A stretch of 64,000 nucleotides of DNA from Actinophytocola sp049647105 (GTDB lineage: Bacteria; Actinomycetota; Actinomycetes; Mycobacteriales; Pseudonocardiaceae). A program made the position numbers and the translations under genes. Below, in pieces: positions 31,808-39,821 of this stretch. Numbering within the stretch: the stretch's first letter is position 1; every line of letters starts with the position of its first letter. The notes beneath the pieces are model-generated. The model did not search any database. It was not told the DNA's origin and saw only the letters and a program-made list of their open reading frames with translations. The stretch lies in NCBI RefSeq assembly GCF_049647105.1, contig NZ_JBARWZ010000027.1, forward strand, positions 20,822-84,821, written 5' to 3'.

Positions 31808-31846
31808 GTGGTCCGGTAGGTCGGCATGAGCGACCTGCCGGACCAC
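31808..31846. terminator. Strong hairpin after the tuf remnant
   Basis: Arms GTGGTCCGGTAGGTCG (31808-31823) and CGACCTGCCGGACCAC (31831-31846) pair over 16 bp with a single mismatch (G-U in RNA) and a 7-nt loop. The hairpin lies 15 bp after the remnant's stop and was probably the terminator of the lost gene. No T-tract. Confidence 0.65.
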
Positions 31847-32147
31847 CTCACGCACGAGAGGTGTTGCTCGATAGCGGCCTGTGCGGCGCCGGGCACTGGG
31901 GCGACGGAGGCAGCCAGGGTTACGGTGAGTTCCTAACGCAACGCTTTAAGTGAGCGTTAGCGGTTCACAACCGGACGCGCCAGGGTGAAGCGGATGATTC
32001 GGGTGGAAAGTCGGCGGATTCCACAACGTGAGATTGTCGCGGCGAGTTACTTAGTGTAGCTAAGGATATTCGCTCCGCGTGGCCGATCGATTACCGCGAG
32101 AATTTTTGCCGTTTTCCCGGTTGAACTGGCAATCGGCCTAGTCAATT
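31847..32147. other. Intergenic region with AT-richer segment
   Basis: No gene is seen. TAACGCAACGCTTTAAGTGAGCGTTA (from about 31935) has TAACGC/GCGTTA arms. CTTAGTGTAGCTAAG near 32050 is an imperfect palindrome. The segment 32040-32145 is unusually AT-rich for this DNA and may hold promoters or be foreign. Confidence 0.4.
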
Positions 32148-32411
32148 TCAGGCAGCGGCAGGTGCCGGGGCGAGCGCGGCGATCCCAGCGTCGGTCAGCG
32201 CCGCGGGCACCAGTTCCCCCCGGGTGCCCTGCTGCGCGGGCGCGATGAAGCCATCGTGTGCGAGCGTGTGAGCCAGGTACTGGTCACAGCAGGGCACACC
32301 ATCGATGAACAGGTCAGGCTCGGCTGAGCAGCTGATGTGCGCACGACCTGCGACAACCGCTCTCAGCATGGATAGGGCTCTGTGGTTCAGACCTTCTGGT
32401 AGTGCGGACAT
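32148..32411 (-). CDS. Small hypothetical protein
   Basis: This 87-residue protein starts MSALPEGLNHRALSMLRAVV and continues with GRAHISCSAEPDLFIDGVPC, CDQYLAHTLAHDGFIAPAQQ and an Ala/Pro-rich end. CAGGGGAA lies just before ATG 32409-32411. The arrangement (helix, SCSAEPDLFIDGxxCCDQxxxxxL) looks like a small winged-helix-like domain of an actinomycete family I cannot name. It stands alone between the tuf remnant and the IclR gene. Confidence 0.55.
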   Translation of the reverse strand: MSALPEGLNHRALSMLRAVVAGRAHISCSAEPDLFIDGVPCCDQYLAHTLAHDGFIAPAQQGTRGELVPAALTDAGIAALAPAPAAA

Positions 32412-32681
32412 CGTGTTCCCCTGAGTTGACGTTCCCTGCGGAGTTATGTCTATCACTCGGCACCGACAATTCGTGGGACGCGTGATGGACCTATTTGGTT
32501 TCATCGAACTTCCTCACGGATTGTTACCAACAAAGAGTACCCCGCGTCCACCCAGATACGCTGTATGCCCGAAAGGGCTACCCCTCGAGACCCAGCGTGC
32601 GAAGAGGTTCCCGACGTCGTTGGCCATGGCCCGGTCGAAGTCGGCCGGGGGCCACATCCACCCATTCGTGCTGATGATCGA

Positions 32682-33539
32682 TCATGGTTCGCTCATCGAC
32701 GCGTGCATCCCGAGGAGCACCGCCACCACGTCGTGGTCGTCCGCGAGCCTGCCCGCGGTCGCGTGCAGCAGCTCCAGATACTCCTTCTGCCTCTTCGGCG
32801 TGAACTCGCCGGCCGGGCCGGACACCGACAGCGCGGCGAGCGGCTGTTCCTTCACGGTCACCGGCACGGCGAGGCACCTCAGTCCCGCGCTGTTCTCGGT
32901 GTCGTCGACCGCGTAGCCGCGCCGCCCGGTCCGCCTGACCTCCTTCGACATCTCGTCGAGCGAGGTGATCGTGCGGTCGGTGCGTGCGGGGAACGGCTCG
33001 GCGGGCAGATGCGCGGGCAGCCGCCCCGCCGCGACCCCGGCGAGCAGCATCTTGCCGAGGCCGGTGGAGTGCGTGCTGTCCCGCGCGCCGGGGCTGGTCT
33101 CGAACCGCAGCGGCCGGTCGGGCTGCCGCACGCACACGTGCACGACCTCACGCCCGTCCAGCAGACCCAGGTTGGCCGTCTGCTGCGTCTCGCGGGCCAG
33201 CTCGTCCAGGTAGGACCCGGCCGCGGCCGAGAAGTCCACACTGGACACGTACGCGTCCGCGAGTGCCATCACCTTGTGACCCAGCCGGTAGGCGGGCCGT
33301 TCGTCCACCCGGACCACGAACCGCATCTCGGTCAGCGCGGCCAGCAGGCGCACCAGCGTGCTCTTGGGCAGTCCGGTGTGCTCGTGCATGCCGGTCAGCG
33401 TCATCGGCGACGGCGCGGACGCCAGCAGGTCCAGCAGCACGAGCCCACGGGTCAGCGCGTGGGTGTGGTAGTTCGCGCTCTTGGGCCCGAGCTGGTCGCC
33501 GGTCCTTGCCGGGCGCGCCCCACGGGTCTTGGTCGCCAT
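32682..33539 (-). CDS. IclR-family regulator
   Basis: A 285-residue protein. A short polar N-terminus precedes the winged helix (RGLVLLDLLASAPSPMTLTG, MHEHTGLPKSTLVRLLAALT). The effector domain has GREVVHVCVRQPDRPLRFET, STGLGKMLLAGVAAGRLPAH and YAVDDTENSAGLRCLAVPVT. It lies 50 bp downstream of the FAH-family hydrolase gene on the same strand and beside the divergent dehydratase gene, so it probably controls that sugar-acid pair. The inverted GAAATGGCGTTCCA-type sites at 34474-34557 are candidate operators. Confidence 0.9.
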   Translation of the reverse strand: MATKTRGARPARTGDQLGPKSANYHTHALTRGLVLLDLLASAPSPMTLTGMHEHTGLPKSTLVRLLAALTEMRFVVRVDERPAYRLGHKVMALADAYVSSVDFSAAAGSYLDELARETQQTANLGLLDGREVVHVCVRQPDRPLRFETSPGARDSTHSTGLGKMLLAGVAAGRLPAHLPAEPFPARTDRTITSLDEMSKEVRRTGRRGYAVDDTENSAGLRCLAVPVTVKEQPLAALSVSGPAGEFTPKRQKEYLELLHATAGRLADDHDVVAVLLGMHASMSEP

Positions 33540-33589
33540 CGTTCACCTCTCGAGCAGGTCGTACCGCGTGCCGGTGAGTAGGAGGTCAC

Positions 33590-34447
33590 TCACCTGACCA
33601 CCATGCGGTTGGTCAACGTGCCAAGCCCGCCGATGGTCACCGACATCTCGTCGCCGGCCTCGAGGTACTCGCCGGTGGCCGCGCCGACGCCGGCCGGGGT
33701 GCCGGTCATGATCACGTCACCGGGTTCGAGCGTCATCAGCGTGGACGCGAACGACACCAGCTCGGCGACCGAGAAGATCATGTCCTTCGTGGACCCGTCC
33801 TGGCGCCGTTTTCCGTTCACGTCGAGCCGGATGTCCAGCGCCTGCGGGTCGGGCACCTCCTCCGGGGTCACCAGCCACGGGCCCATGGGCGCGAACCCGT
33901 CGAGCCACTTGCCCGCCAGCCAGTCGAAGAACCTCACGTGCTTGTCGCCGGTGTCGCGTTCGTAGCCGAAGTCCATCGACCGCGCGGACACGTCGTTGGA
34001 GGTGACGTAGCCGCCGACGATGTCGAGCGCCCGCCCGACCGGCACGTCCCGCGCGGTCGCGCCGATCACCACGGCCAGTTCGGCCTCCCAGTCGACCTCC
34101 TTGCCGACCGACGGCACCGGGATGTCCGCGCCGGGGCCGACGATGCTGGTCGGTGGTTTGAGGAACAGGCGTGGCGACCGGCGGGACTTGTCGAGCGGGT
34201 CACCGCCCGCCTCGGTCATGTGGTCCTGGTAGTTCGCGGCGGCCGCGAGGAGCTTGCCGGGTCGCAGCAGCGGCGCCAGCAGCTCGACGTCCGCGAGCGG
34301 GAACGCGGGTCCGGCCGCGGTCGGCTCGTTCCGCCCGGACAGGAGCGCGGTCAGGTCGCCGTTGCCGAGTGGCTGCACGACCGTGCCGTTCTCGACGAGC
34401 CTGCCGTGGCGGATCTCCTCGTCGTGCCGGAACGTCACGAGTTTCAT
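33590..34447 (-). CDS. Fumarylacetoacetate hydrolase-family protein
   Basis: This 285-residue protein has the FAH fold signatures: LAAAANYQDHMTEAGGDPLD, FLKPPTSIVGPGADIPVP, the metal-binding EVDWEAELAVVIG, YVTSNDVSARSMD and GDVIMTGTPAGVGAATGEYL. Members cleave or hydrate acylpyruvates or 2-keto-3-deoxy sugar acids. Next to an IlvD/Edd-family sugar-acid dehydratase, the likely job is processing a 2-keto-3-deoxy acid, as in non-phosphorylating pentonate or deoxysugar routes. It is transcribed away from the dehydratase gene and followed by the IclR gene. Confidence 0.88.
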   Translation of the reverse strand: MKLVTFRHDEEIRHGRLVENGTVVQPLGNGDLTALLSGRNEPTAAGPAFPLADVELLAPLLRPGKLLAAAANYQDHMTEAGGDPLDKSRRSPRLFLKPPTSIVGPGADIPVPSVGKEVDWEAELAVVIGATARDVPVGRALDIVGGYVTSNDVSARSMDFGYERDTGDKHVRFFDWLAGKWLDGFAPMGPWLVTPEEVPDPQALDIRLDVNGKRRQDGSTKDMIFSVAELVSFASTLMTLEPGDVIMTGTPAGVGAATGEYLEAGDEMSVTIGGLGTLTNRMVVR

Positions 34448-34473
34448 CGGATTCCTCCTGAGGGTGGCTCCGC

Positions 34474-34557
34474 GAAATGGCGTTCCACGCGGGGATGCTA
34501 AGCCAGTCGTTGGTACCGTGCAAAGCTGATGGGCTTCCTCGTCTGGAAGGGCATTTC
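34474..34557. promoter_or_regulatory. Inverted operator-like pair in divergent promoter
   Basis: GAAATGGCGTTCCA at 34474-34487 and TGGAAGGGCATTTC at 34544-34557 are reverse complements except at two positions. They lie next to the FAH start and the dehydratase start, 70 bp apart. This fits an IclR-type repressor bridging both promoters. Confidence 0.5.
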
Positions 34558-36249
34558 ATGTCTCGTTCGCAAGCCTGGTACGCCGGAGACGACCGCAACG
34601 CCTACATCCACCGGGCGTGGATGCGGAGAGGATTGCCGAGGGACGCCTTCGACGGGCAGCCGCACATCGCGATCGCCAACACCGCGTCGGACCTCACGCC
34701 GTGCAACGCGCACCTGACCGAGGTGGCGAAGTCCGTGGCGGACGGCGTCTGGGCGGCGGGCGGGGTGCCGTTGCACCTGCCGACCGTGTCGCTCGGGGAG
34801 ACGCTGATGCGGCCGACCGCCATGCTGTTCCGCAACCTCGCGGCGATGGCGACCGAGGAGGTGCTGCGCGCCAACCCGATCGACGGCGTCGTGCTGCTCG
34901 GCGGGTGCGACAAGACGATCCCGGCGCTGCTGATGGCGGCGTGCTCGGTCGATCTGCCCGCGCTGGTGGTGCCGGGCGGGCCGATGCTGACCGGCCACTT
35001 CCGAGGCACGCCGCTCGGCTGCGGCACGGACGTGTGGCGACTGTCCGAAGAGGTCCGCGCGGGCACACTGTCGCGAGAGGACTTCATGCGCTCGGAGTCG
35101 TCGATGATCCGCAGCCGGGGCCACTGCAACACCATGGGCACCGCGTCGACGATGGCGTGTGTGACCGAGGCGCTCGGCATGACGATCCCGGGGCTGGCCG
35201 GCACGCCGGCACCGGACAGCGGGTTGCTGGAGCTGGCGCACCAGTCGGGCAGGCTGTCGGTGTCGATGGTCGCCGAGGAGCGCAGGCCCAGCACAGTGCT
35301 CACGCGTGAGTCATTCCTGAACGCGATCGTGGCGCTGGCCGCGATCGGCGGGTCGACGAACGCGGTCGTGCACCTGCTGGCGATCGCAGGACGGCTCGGC
35401 GTGCCGCTCGAACTGGAGGACTTCGACAACGTGGGCGCCGGGGTACCGCTGCTGGTGGACCTGCAGCCCGCGGGCAAGCACCTGATGGACGACCTGCACC
35501 GCGCGGGCGGCCTGCTCGCCGTGCTGCGTGAGGTGGCGGACCTGTTGTCCCCGTCAGCGATGACGGTCACGGGCACGCCGCTGGTGTCCTACCTGCCCTC
35601 CGCCGCGATCCACGACGAGTCGGTGATCCGCCCCAGGTCGGCGCCGTTGCAGGAGTCGGCGGGCATCGCCGTGCTGCGCGGCAACCTGGCCCCGTCCGGC
35701 GCGGTGATCAAACCGGCGGCGGCCACGCCAGGGTTGCTGACCCACCGGGGCACGGCGGTGGTGTTCGACTCGATCGAGGACCTCAACGCCCGCATCGACA
35801 CGGTCGAGGACGAGAACGCGATCCTGGTGCTGCGCGGGTGCGGCCCGAAGGGCTATCCGGGGATGCCGGAGGTGGGTAACTTCCCGCTGCCCGCGCCGCT
35901 GCTTGCCAAGGGCGTGCGGGACATGGTCCGGATCAGCGACGCGCGGATGAGTGGCACGGCGTACGGCACGGTGGTGCTGCACGTGGCGCCGGAGGCGGCG
36001 GCGGGCGGGCCGCTCGGCCGGGTGCGGACCGGTGACGTGGTGGTGCTGGATGTGCCGAACCGGCGGCTCGAGGTGGAGGCCGACCTGTCGGCGCGCCCAC
36101 TGTCGCCCGAGGCGCAGGCCGCGTTCGCCGCGCCGGAGCGGGGCTGGCAGCGGCTGTACGTCGACCACGTGCTGCAGGCCGACCGCGGCGTGGACCTCGA
36201 CTTCCTGGCAGGAAGCGGCCAAGCGACCCCTACGCGGGAGTCGCACTGA
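34558..36249 (+). CDS. IlvD/Edd-family sugar-acid dehydratase
   Basis: This 563-residue protein has iron-sulfur cysteines in SDLTPCN, LLGGCDKTIPALLMAACSVD and SRGHCNTMGTASTMACVTEA. It also has IGGSTNAVVHLLAIAGRLGV and, at the C-terminus, GMPEVGNFPLPAPLLAKGV and RISDARMSGTAYGTVVLHVA with the catalytic Ser region. The family includes dihydroxy-acid dehydratase, phosphogluconate dehydratase and arabinonate/xylonate dehydratases. Divergence from an FAH-family gene and IclR control favour the sugar-acid branch over isoleucine-valine biosynthesis. ATG 34558 follows GGAAGG. Confidence 0.88.
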   Translation: MSRSQAWYAGDDRNAYIHRAWMRRGLPRDAFDGQPHIAIANTASDLTPCNAHLTEVAKSVADGVWAAGGVPLHLPTVSLGETLMRPTAMLFRNLAAMATEEVLRANPIDGVVLLGGCDKTIPALLMAACSVDLPALVVPGGPMLTGHFRGTPLGCGTDVWRLSEEVRAGTLSREDFMRSESSMIRSRGHCNTMGTASTMACVTEALGMTIPGLAGTPAPDSGLLELAHQSGRLSVSMVAEERRPSTVLTRESFLNAIVALAAIGGSTNAVVHLLAIAGRLGVPLELEDFDNVGAGVPLLVDLQPAGKHLMDDLHRAGGLLAVLREVADLLSPSAMTVTGTPLVSYLPSAAIHDESVIRPRSAPLQESAGIAVLRGNLAPSGAVIKPAAATPGLLTHRGTAVVFDSIEDLNARIDTVEDENAILVLRGCGPKGYPGMPEVGNFPLPAPLLAKGVRDMVRISDARMSGTAYGTVVLHVAPEAAAGGPLGRVRTGDVVVLDVPNRRLEVEADLSARPLSPEAQAAFAAPERGWQRLYVDHVLQADRGVDLDFLAGSGQATPTRESH

Positions 36250-36283
36250 GTTATCGTGTCCGCCCTACCTGGGGGTGAGACTG

Positions 36284-37264
36284 ATGCGCCGATCGTTGTC
36301 CCGCGCCGCTGTCCTTTCCGTACTCGGTGCCGTGCTCGGTATCGGCGCGGCGCCCGCCGCCGCCGCGGTGTGCACGCCGACCGCGCTGCCGAACCTGCCG
36401 GGCGTGTCGCTGTACGAGGTCACGGGAACCGACCACGCTGGCACCTACGTCGCGCGCGGCGCCGACGCGGACGGGCCGGCCGGCGTGGTGTGGCAGGACG
36501 GGCAGGTCTCCCGGCTGCCGAACGGCTTCGTGCCGTTCGACATGAACCGTGCCGGCCTGATGTCGGGGAACGTGTCGGTGGCGGGCTTCCCGACGTCCTA
36601 CCAGCGGTCCGCGCTCATGCGGCTCGACGGCACGACCACGTACCTCACGACGGCGTACTCGACCGCGGCGGCGGGCATGAACGAGCGGGGCGACGCGGTC
36701 GGCTGGGTCTACCCGGACCACCCGGTGATCCACTTCGCGGCGCTGTGGCCATCGGGCGCGACGGAGTACGACGTTCTCGACCCGTCCTGGTACGTCCCGG
36801 TCGACATCGACGACGACGGCGTGAGCATCGGCAAGCCGCAGGACGAGACGCAGCCGCAACGGATCTGGCGCTTCGACGGGACGGTCGTGCGGAACTACGG
36901 CCCGTACCCGGCTGGTCACTCCTCGATCGACCTCGCCGACATCGACGACGGCTCGGTCGCGGCGACGCGCACCCGTCCGGACGGCCGGTTCGAGGTCGTG
37001 GTGATCGACGTCGCCACCGGCGCGGTGACCGCGTTGCCGGGTTCGGCGTCGGGCACGCCGCTGGAGATCGAGAACGGCGTGGTCGTCGGCAGGGGGCCCC
37101 ATGGCGCGACGATGTGGCGCCCGTCCGGCGCGACGGTCCTGCCCGCGCCATCGGGACTGACGACCCGCGAGGCGACGGCGCTCAACGACGACGGCACCGA
37201 GGCGGCCGGGATCAGCACCACGGCGAGCGGCGAGGCCGTGGCCACCGTGTGGCGCTGCGGGTAG
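36284..37264 (+). CDS. Secreted protein with HAF/propeller-like repeats
   Basis: A 326-residue protein with a clear Sec signal (MRRSLSRAAVLSVLGAVLGI, then GAAPAAAA with cleavage near residue 28). The mature part has repeated motifs of the type INNRG/DDG..VG: GMNERGDAVGWVYPDHPVIH, VDIDDDGVSIGKPQDE, ALNDDGTEAAGIS. These resemble HAF-type extracellular repeats forming a propeller-like shell. No enzyme motif is seen. The gene stands alone, convergent with the GH35 gene 5 bp away. ATG 36284 follows GGGGGTGAG. Confidence 0.7.
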   Translation: MRRSLSRAAVLSVLGAVLGIGAAPAAAAVCTPTALPNLPGVSLYEVTGTDHAGTYVARGADADGPAGVVWQDGQVSRLPNGFVPFDMNRAGLMSGNVSVAGFPTSYQRSALMRLDGTTTYLTTAYSTAAAGMNERGDAVGWVYPDHPVIHFAALWPSGATEYDVLDPSWYVPVDIDDDGVSIGKPQDETQPQRIWRFDGTVVRNYGPYPAGHSSIDLADIDDGSVAATRTRPDGRFEVVVIDVATGAVTALPGSASGTPLEIENGVVVGRGPHGATMWRPSGATVLPAPSGLTTREATALNDDGTEAAGISTTASGEAVATVWRCG

Positions 37265-37269
37265 CGGAG

Positions 37270-39624
37270 TCAGGCTCGTCGTACCGTGAACTCCACGGTG
37301 CCGCGGCTGCGGAGCACGGTGACCCCGTTGCGGGCGATCGTCTCCGCGCCGGAGCACGTCACCGAGCCGTCGATGGCCACCACCGCCTCGCCGGAGGGCG
37401 CGCGGAACGTCACCGCACCGTCCACAGCGGCCACGACCTCGGCCGTCGCGTACGCGATGCGCATGCCGCCCGTCGTCACCCCGAGCGGCAGCATCAGCCC
37501 CCGGCGGCCGGGCAGTTGCAGCGGCTCGCCGCCGAACAGCGGCATCCCGCCCTCGGTCACCGTGAACCGCTGGTCGTAGCCGGACACGTTGAGCGCGTGC
37601 AGGATCCGCGCACCCTCGCCGTCGGTGGTGGTCATCAGCACGACACCGGGGACCGCCGCGTTGTGCCGCAGGCCGGGTTCCGTGCCGAGCGCGATGAACG
37701 CCGTGCGCCACAGCCTGAGGTCGCACTCGTAGTCGGTGGCCAGTACGACGGCGCGCCCTGCGCCCATCGGCACGTCGAACCCGCAGCCGTGGCCGGTCGA
37801 CAGCTCTCGCAGGACCGTCTCCCCGGCGCTGGGCTCGTACAGCTCCGCCCAGCCGACCCGGGTCTCCGGTCGCGGCGACGCCCAGCCGTGCGCGGTGACC
37901 GACGAGAAGAACTCCGGCGTGCCGCGCACCGTCCCGAGTGGACGCAGGCCGAGTGCGTCACGCAACACCGTGCATGGCACCCCTGCCATGTCGCGTGACG
38001 GCACCCGGCCCGCGAGCAGCAGCCTGCCGCCCGAGGTGAGGTAGTCGGCCAGCGTCTGCTGGACCTCGGCGGGCAGGTGGGTGGTGCCCGCCATCGCGAG
38101 CACGGGGGTGGTGGCCGGATCGAGCCCCTTCTGGACGTTCACCGCGCCGAACCGGAACCCGCCGAGCAGCATGGCCCGCGCGAGAACGCCGCGTGGCCCA
38201 GCACCCCGGGTGCCGACCACGTCGTCCAGTACCGACTGGACGGCCGCGCTGCCCGGGTAGTGGTACTCGGTCAGGTAATGGTCGGGCACGAAGCCGATCA
38301 CGACCTCGTCGTGCTCCTCCCACATGCCCGCGAGCACCGGCGCGACCGCCCGTGCCGCGCGCAGGACCCGCTTCGTCGGTCCGTACACCGGGTTGAGCTG
38401 TCCCTCCGGCCCCACCGGCGCGGCGAACCCGTGCCGCTGACCGGTGAACGCGATCCGGTCGTTGCCGTCGCCGACTGGCTCGTCGAGCGGCGGGTTCACC
38501 CCGCCAGTGAACAGGTAGTAGTTGAGCAGCTTGTTGCCCTGCGCCAGGCACATCCGCGTCTTGAGGTCGACCGCCGACGGGTCGTACTGGCGGGACAGGT
38601 CGCTGCCGTAGTCGCCGGTGCCCGCCTCGAACTCCATCGACGTGAGCGGCTGGTCGCCGTCGTGCACGGCGTCGCAGAAGGCGTTCACCAGGTACAGGTC
38701 GGCCGCGTTGGCGACGGTCAGCTCGCCGAGGTAGATGTCCGTGCCGGACAACGTGTTCGGCACGCCGGAGTAGCTGTCCATCAGCTGGCTGATGCCGATC
38801 GGGAACGTCTCGGCCTTGCCGCCGTCGGTGCCGTGGATGTTCACCACGAACGGCACGCCGGTGATGCCGGACTCCTCGGCGTAGGTGCGCAGTTCGTGGA
38901 AGTAGCGGGCGAACCGGTCACGCATGAACTCGCCGAGGTCGCGCATCAGCGCGGGTGCGTGCTCCTCGTCAGGGGACCGGAAGTCCATGATGAACGGGTA
39001 GTCGCGGTCGTGCTTGGTGAGCCACTCGCGGAAGTCGTCGAGCAGGTGGTCGGTGAGGTCGGGCGAGTTGCTGACCCACGCGAGCATGCCGACCTCGTTG
39101 TCCAGCTGCACCGCGATCACCGGACCGCCCTTGCCGTGCAGCCGGTCCGCGATCACCGGCATGACCGCCCGGTACCACTCGCGTGCCGCGGCGAGGAAGG
39201 CAGGCGCGAGGTAGTCGACCGTCCTCGTCGGCGCGGGCTTGCCGTCCCAGCCGGTTGGCGCGATCTCCGGGTGGTCGCGGTAGAGGCGGTAGGGCAGGCC
39301 CTCGTTCTTCATCTCCGCCATCACGAACGGGCCTGGCCGGGCGATCACGTGGAAACCGTTCTCGTGGCACAGGTCGAGGAACGCGCCGAGGTCACGTTCT
39401 GGCCGCGTCCTGCCGGTGACGTCGACCGTGCCGTCCGGCAGCTCGTGCCACAGCCACGGGATGTAGGTGGCGATCGTGTTCAGGCCCGCGGCCTTCGCCT
39501 TGTCGAGCCGGTCCTGCCAGTCGTCTCTCGCGAGCCGGAAGTAGTGGACCTCGCCGGACAGCAGCAGCACGTCCTCGGCGTCCACGAGGATTCGCTTGCC
39601 TTGGTAGTGCACGGTGTCGACCAT
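37270..39624 (-). CDS. GH35-type beta-galactosidase
   Basis: This 784-residue protein has the GH35 N-terminal barrel: LLSGEVHYFRLARDDWQDRL, TYIPWLWHELPDGTVDVTGR and FHVIARPGPFVMAEMKNEGL. The acid/base Glu is in VIAVQLDNEVGMLAWVSN and the nucleophile is probably the Glu in LTSMEFEAGTGDYG. C-terminal beta-sandwich domains follow. There is no signal peptide, so it acts on imported galactosides. It is divergent from the ABC importer operon, and two LacI boxes lie in the shared promoter. The exact linkage specificity is unknown. Confidence 0.87.
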   Translation of the reverse strand: MVDTVHYQGKRILVDAEDVLLLSGEVHYFRLARDDWQDRLDKAKAAGLNTIATYIPWLWHELPDGTVDVTGRTRPERDLGAFLDLCHENGFHVIARPGPFVMAEMKNEGLPYRLYRDHPEIAPTGWDGKPAPTRTVDYLAPAFLAAAREWYRAVMPVIADRLHGKGGPVIAVQLDNEVGMLAWVSNSPDLTDHLLDDFREWLTKHDRDYPFIMDFRSPDEEHAPALMRDLGEFMRDRFARYFHELRTYAEESGITGVPFVVNIHGTDGGKAETFPIGISQLMDSYSGVPNTLSGTDIYLGELTVANAADLYLVNAFCDAVHDGDQPLTSMEFEAGTGDYGSDLSRQYDPSAVDLKTRMCLAQGNKLLNYYLFTGGVNPPLDEPVGDGNDRIAFTGQRHGFAAPVGPEGQLNPVYGPTKRVLRAARAVAPVLAGMWEEHDEVVIGFVPDHYLTEYHYPGSAAVQSVLDDVVGTRGAGPRGVLARAMLLGGFRFGAVNVQKGLDPATTPVLAMAGTTHLPAEVQQTLADYLTSGGRLLLAGRVPSRDMAGVPCTVLRDALGLRPLGTVRGTPEFFSSVTAHGWASPRPETRVGWAELYEPSAGETVLRELSTGHGCGFDVPMGAGRAVVLATDYECDLRLWRTAFIALGTEPGLRHNAAVPGVVLMTTTDGEGARILHALNVSGYDQRFTVTEGGMPLFGGEPLQLPGRRGLMLPLGVTTGGMRIAYATAEVVAAVDGAVTFRAPSGEAVVAIDGSVTCSGAETIARNGVTVLRSRGTVEFTVRRA

Positions 39625-39693
39625 GCTCTCCGCTCCCGATCGCTCGGCCCGCCTATTGCGGTAGGCGCTGGTAGAGGGTTAACCTCCGGTAAA

Positions 39694-39720
39694 TGGAAGC
39701 GCATACAGGATGCGCTTACA
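39694..39720. promoter_or_regulatory. Two LacI boxes between GH35 and importer operon
   Basis: TGGAAGCGCATACA at 39694-39707 and, on the opposite strand, TGTAAGCGCATCCT (39707-39720). They match boxes at 48605-48631 and 49731-49744 and serve both divergent transcripts. Confidence 0.75.
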
Positions 39721-39821
39721 TCGGCAACCGTAGTGGTCGGGGCCGCAACGGACAAGGCACGTGCTGGCACGGGTCGGGGGTGCCGGCACGGTCGCCGGTC
39801 AATGGTGTGCGGAGGTGCAAG

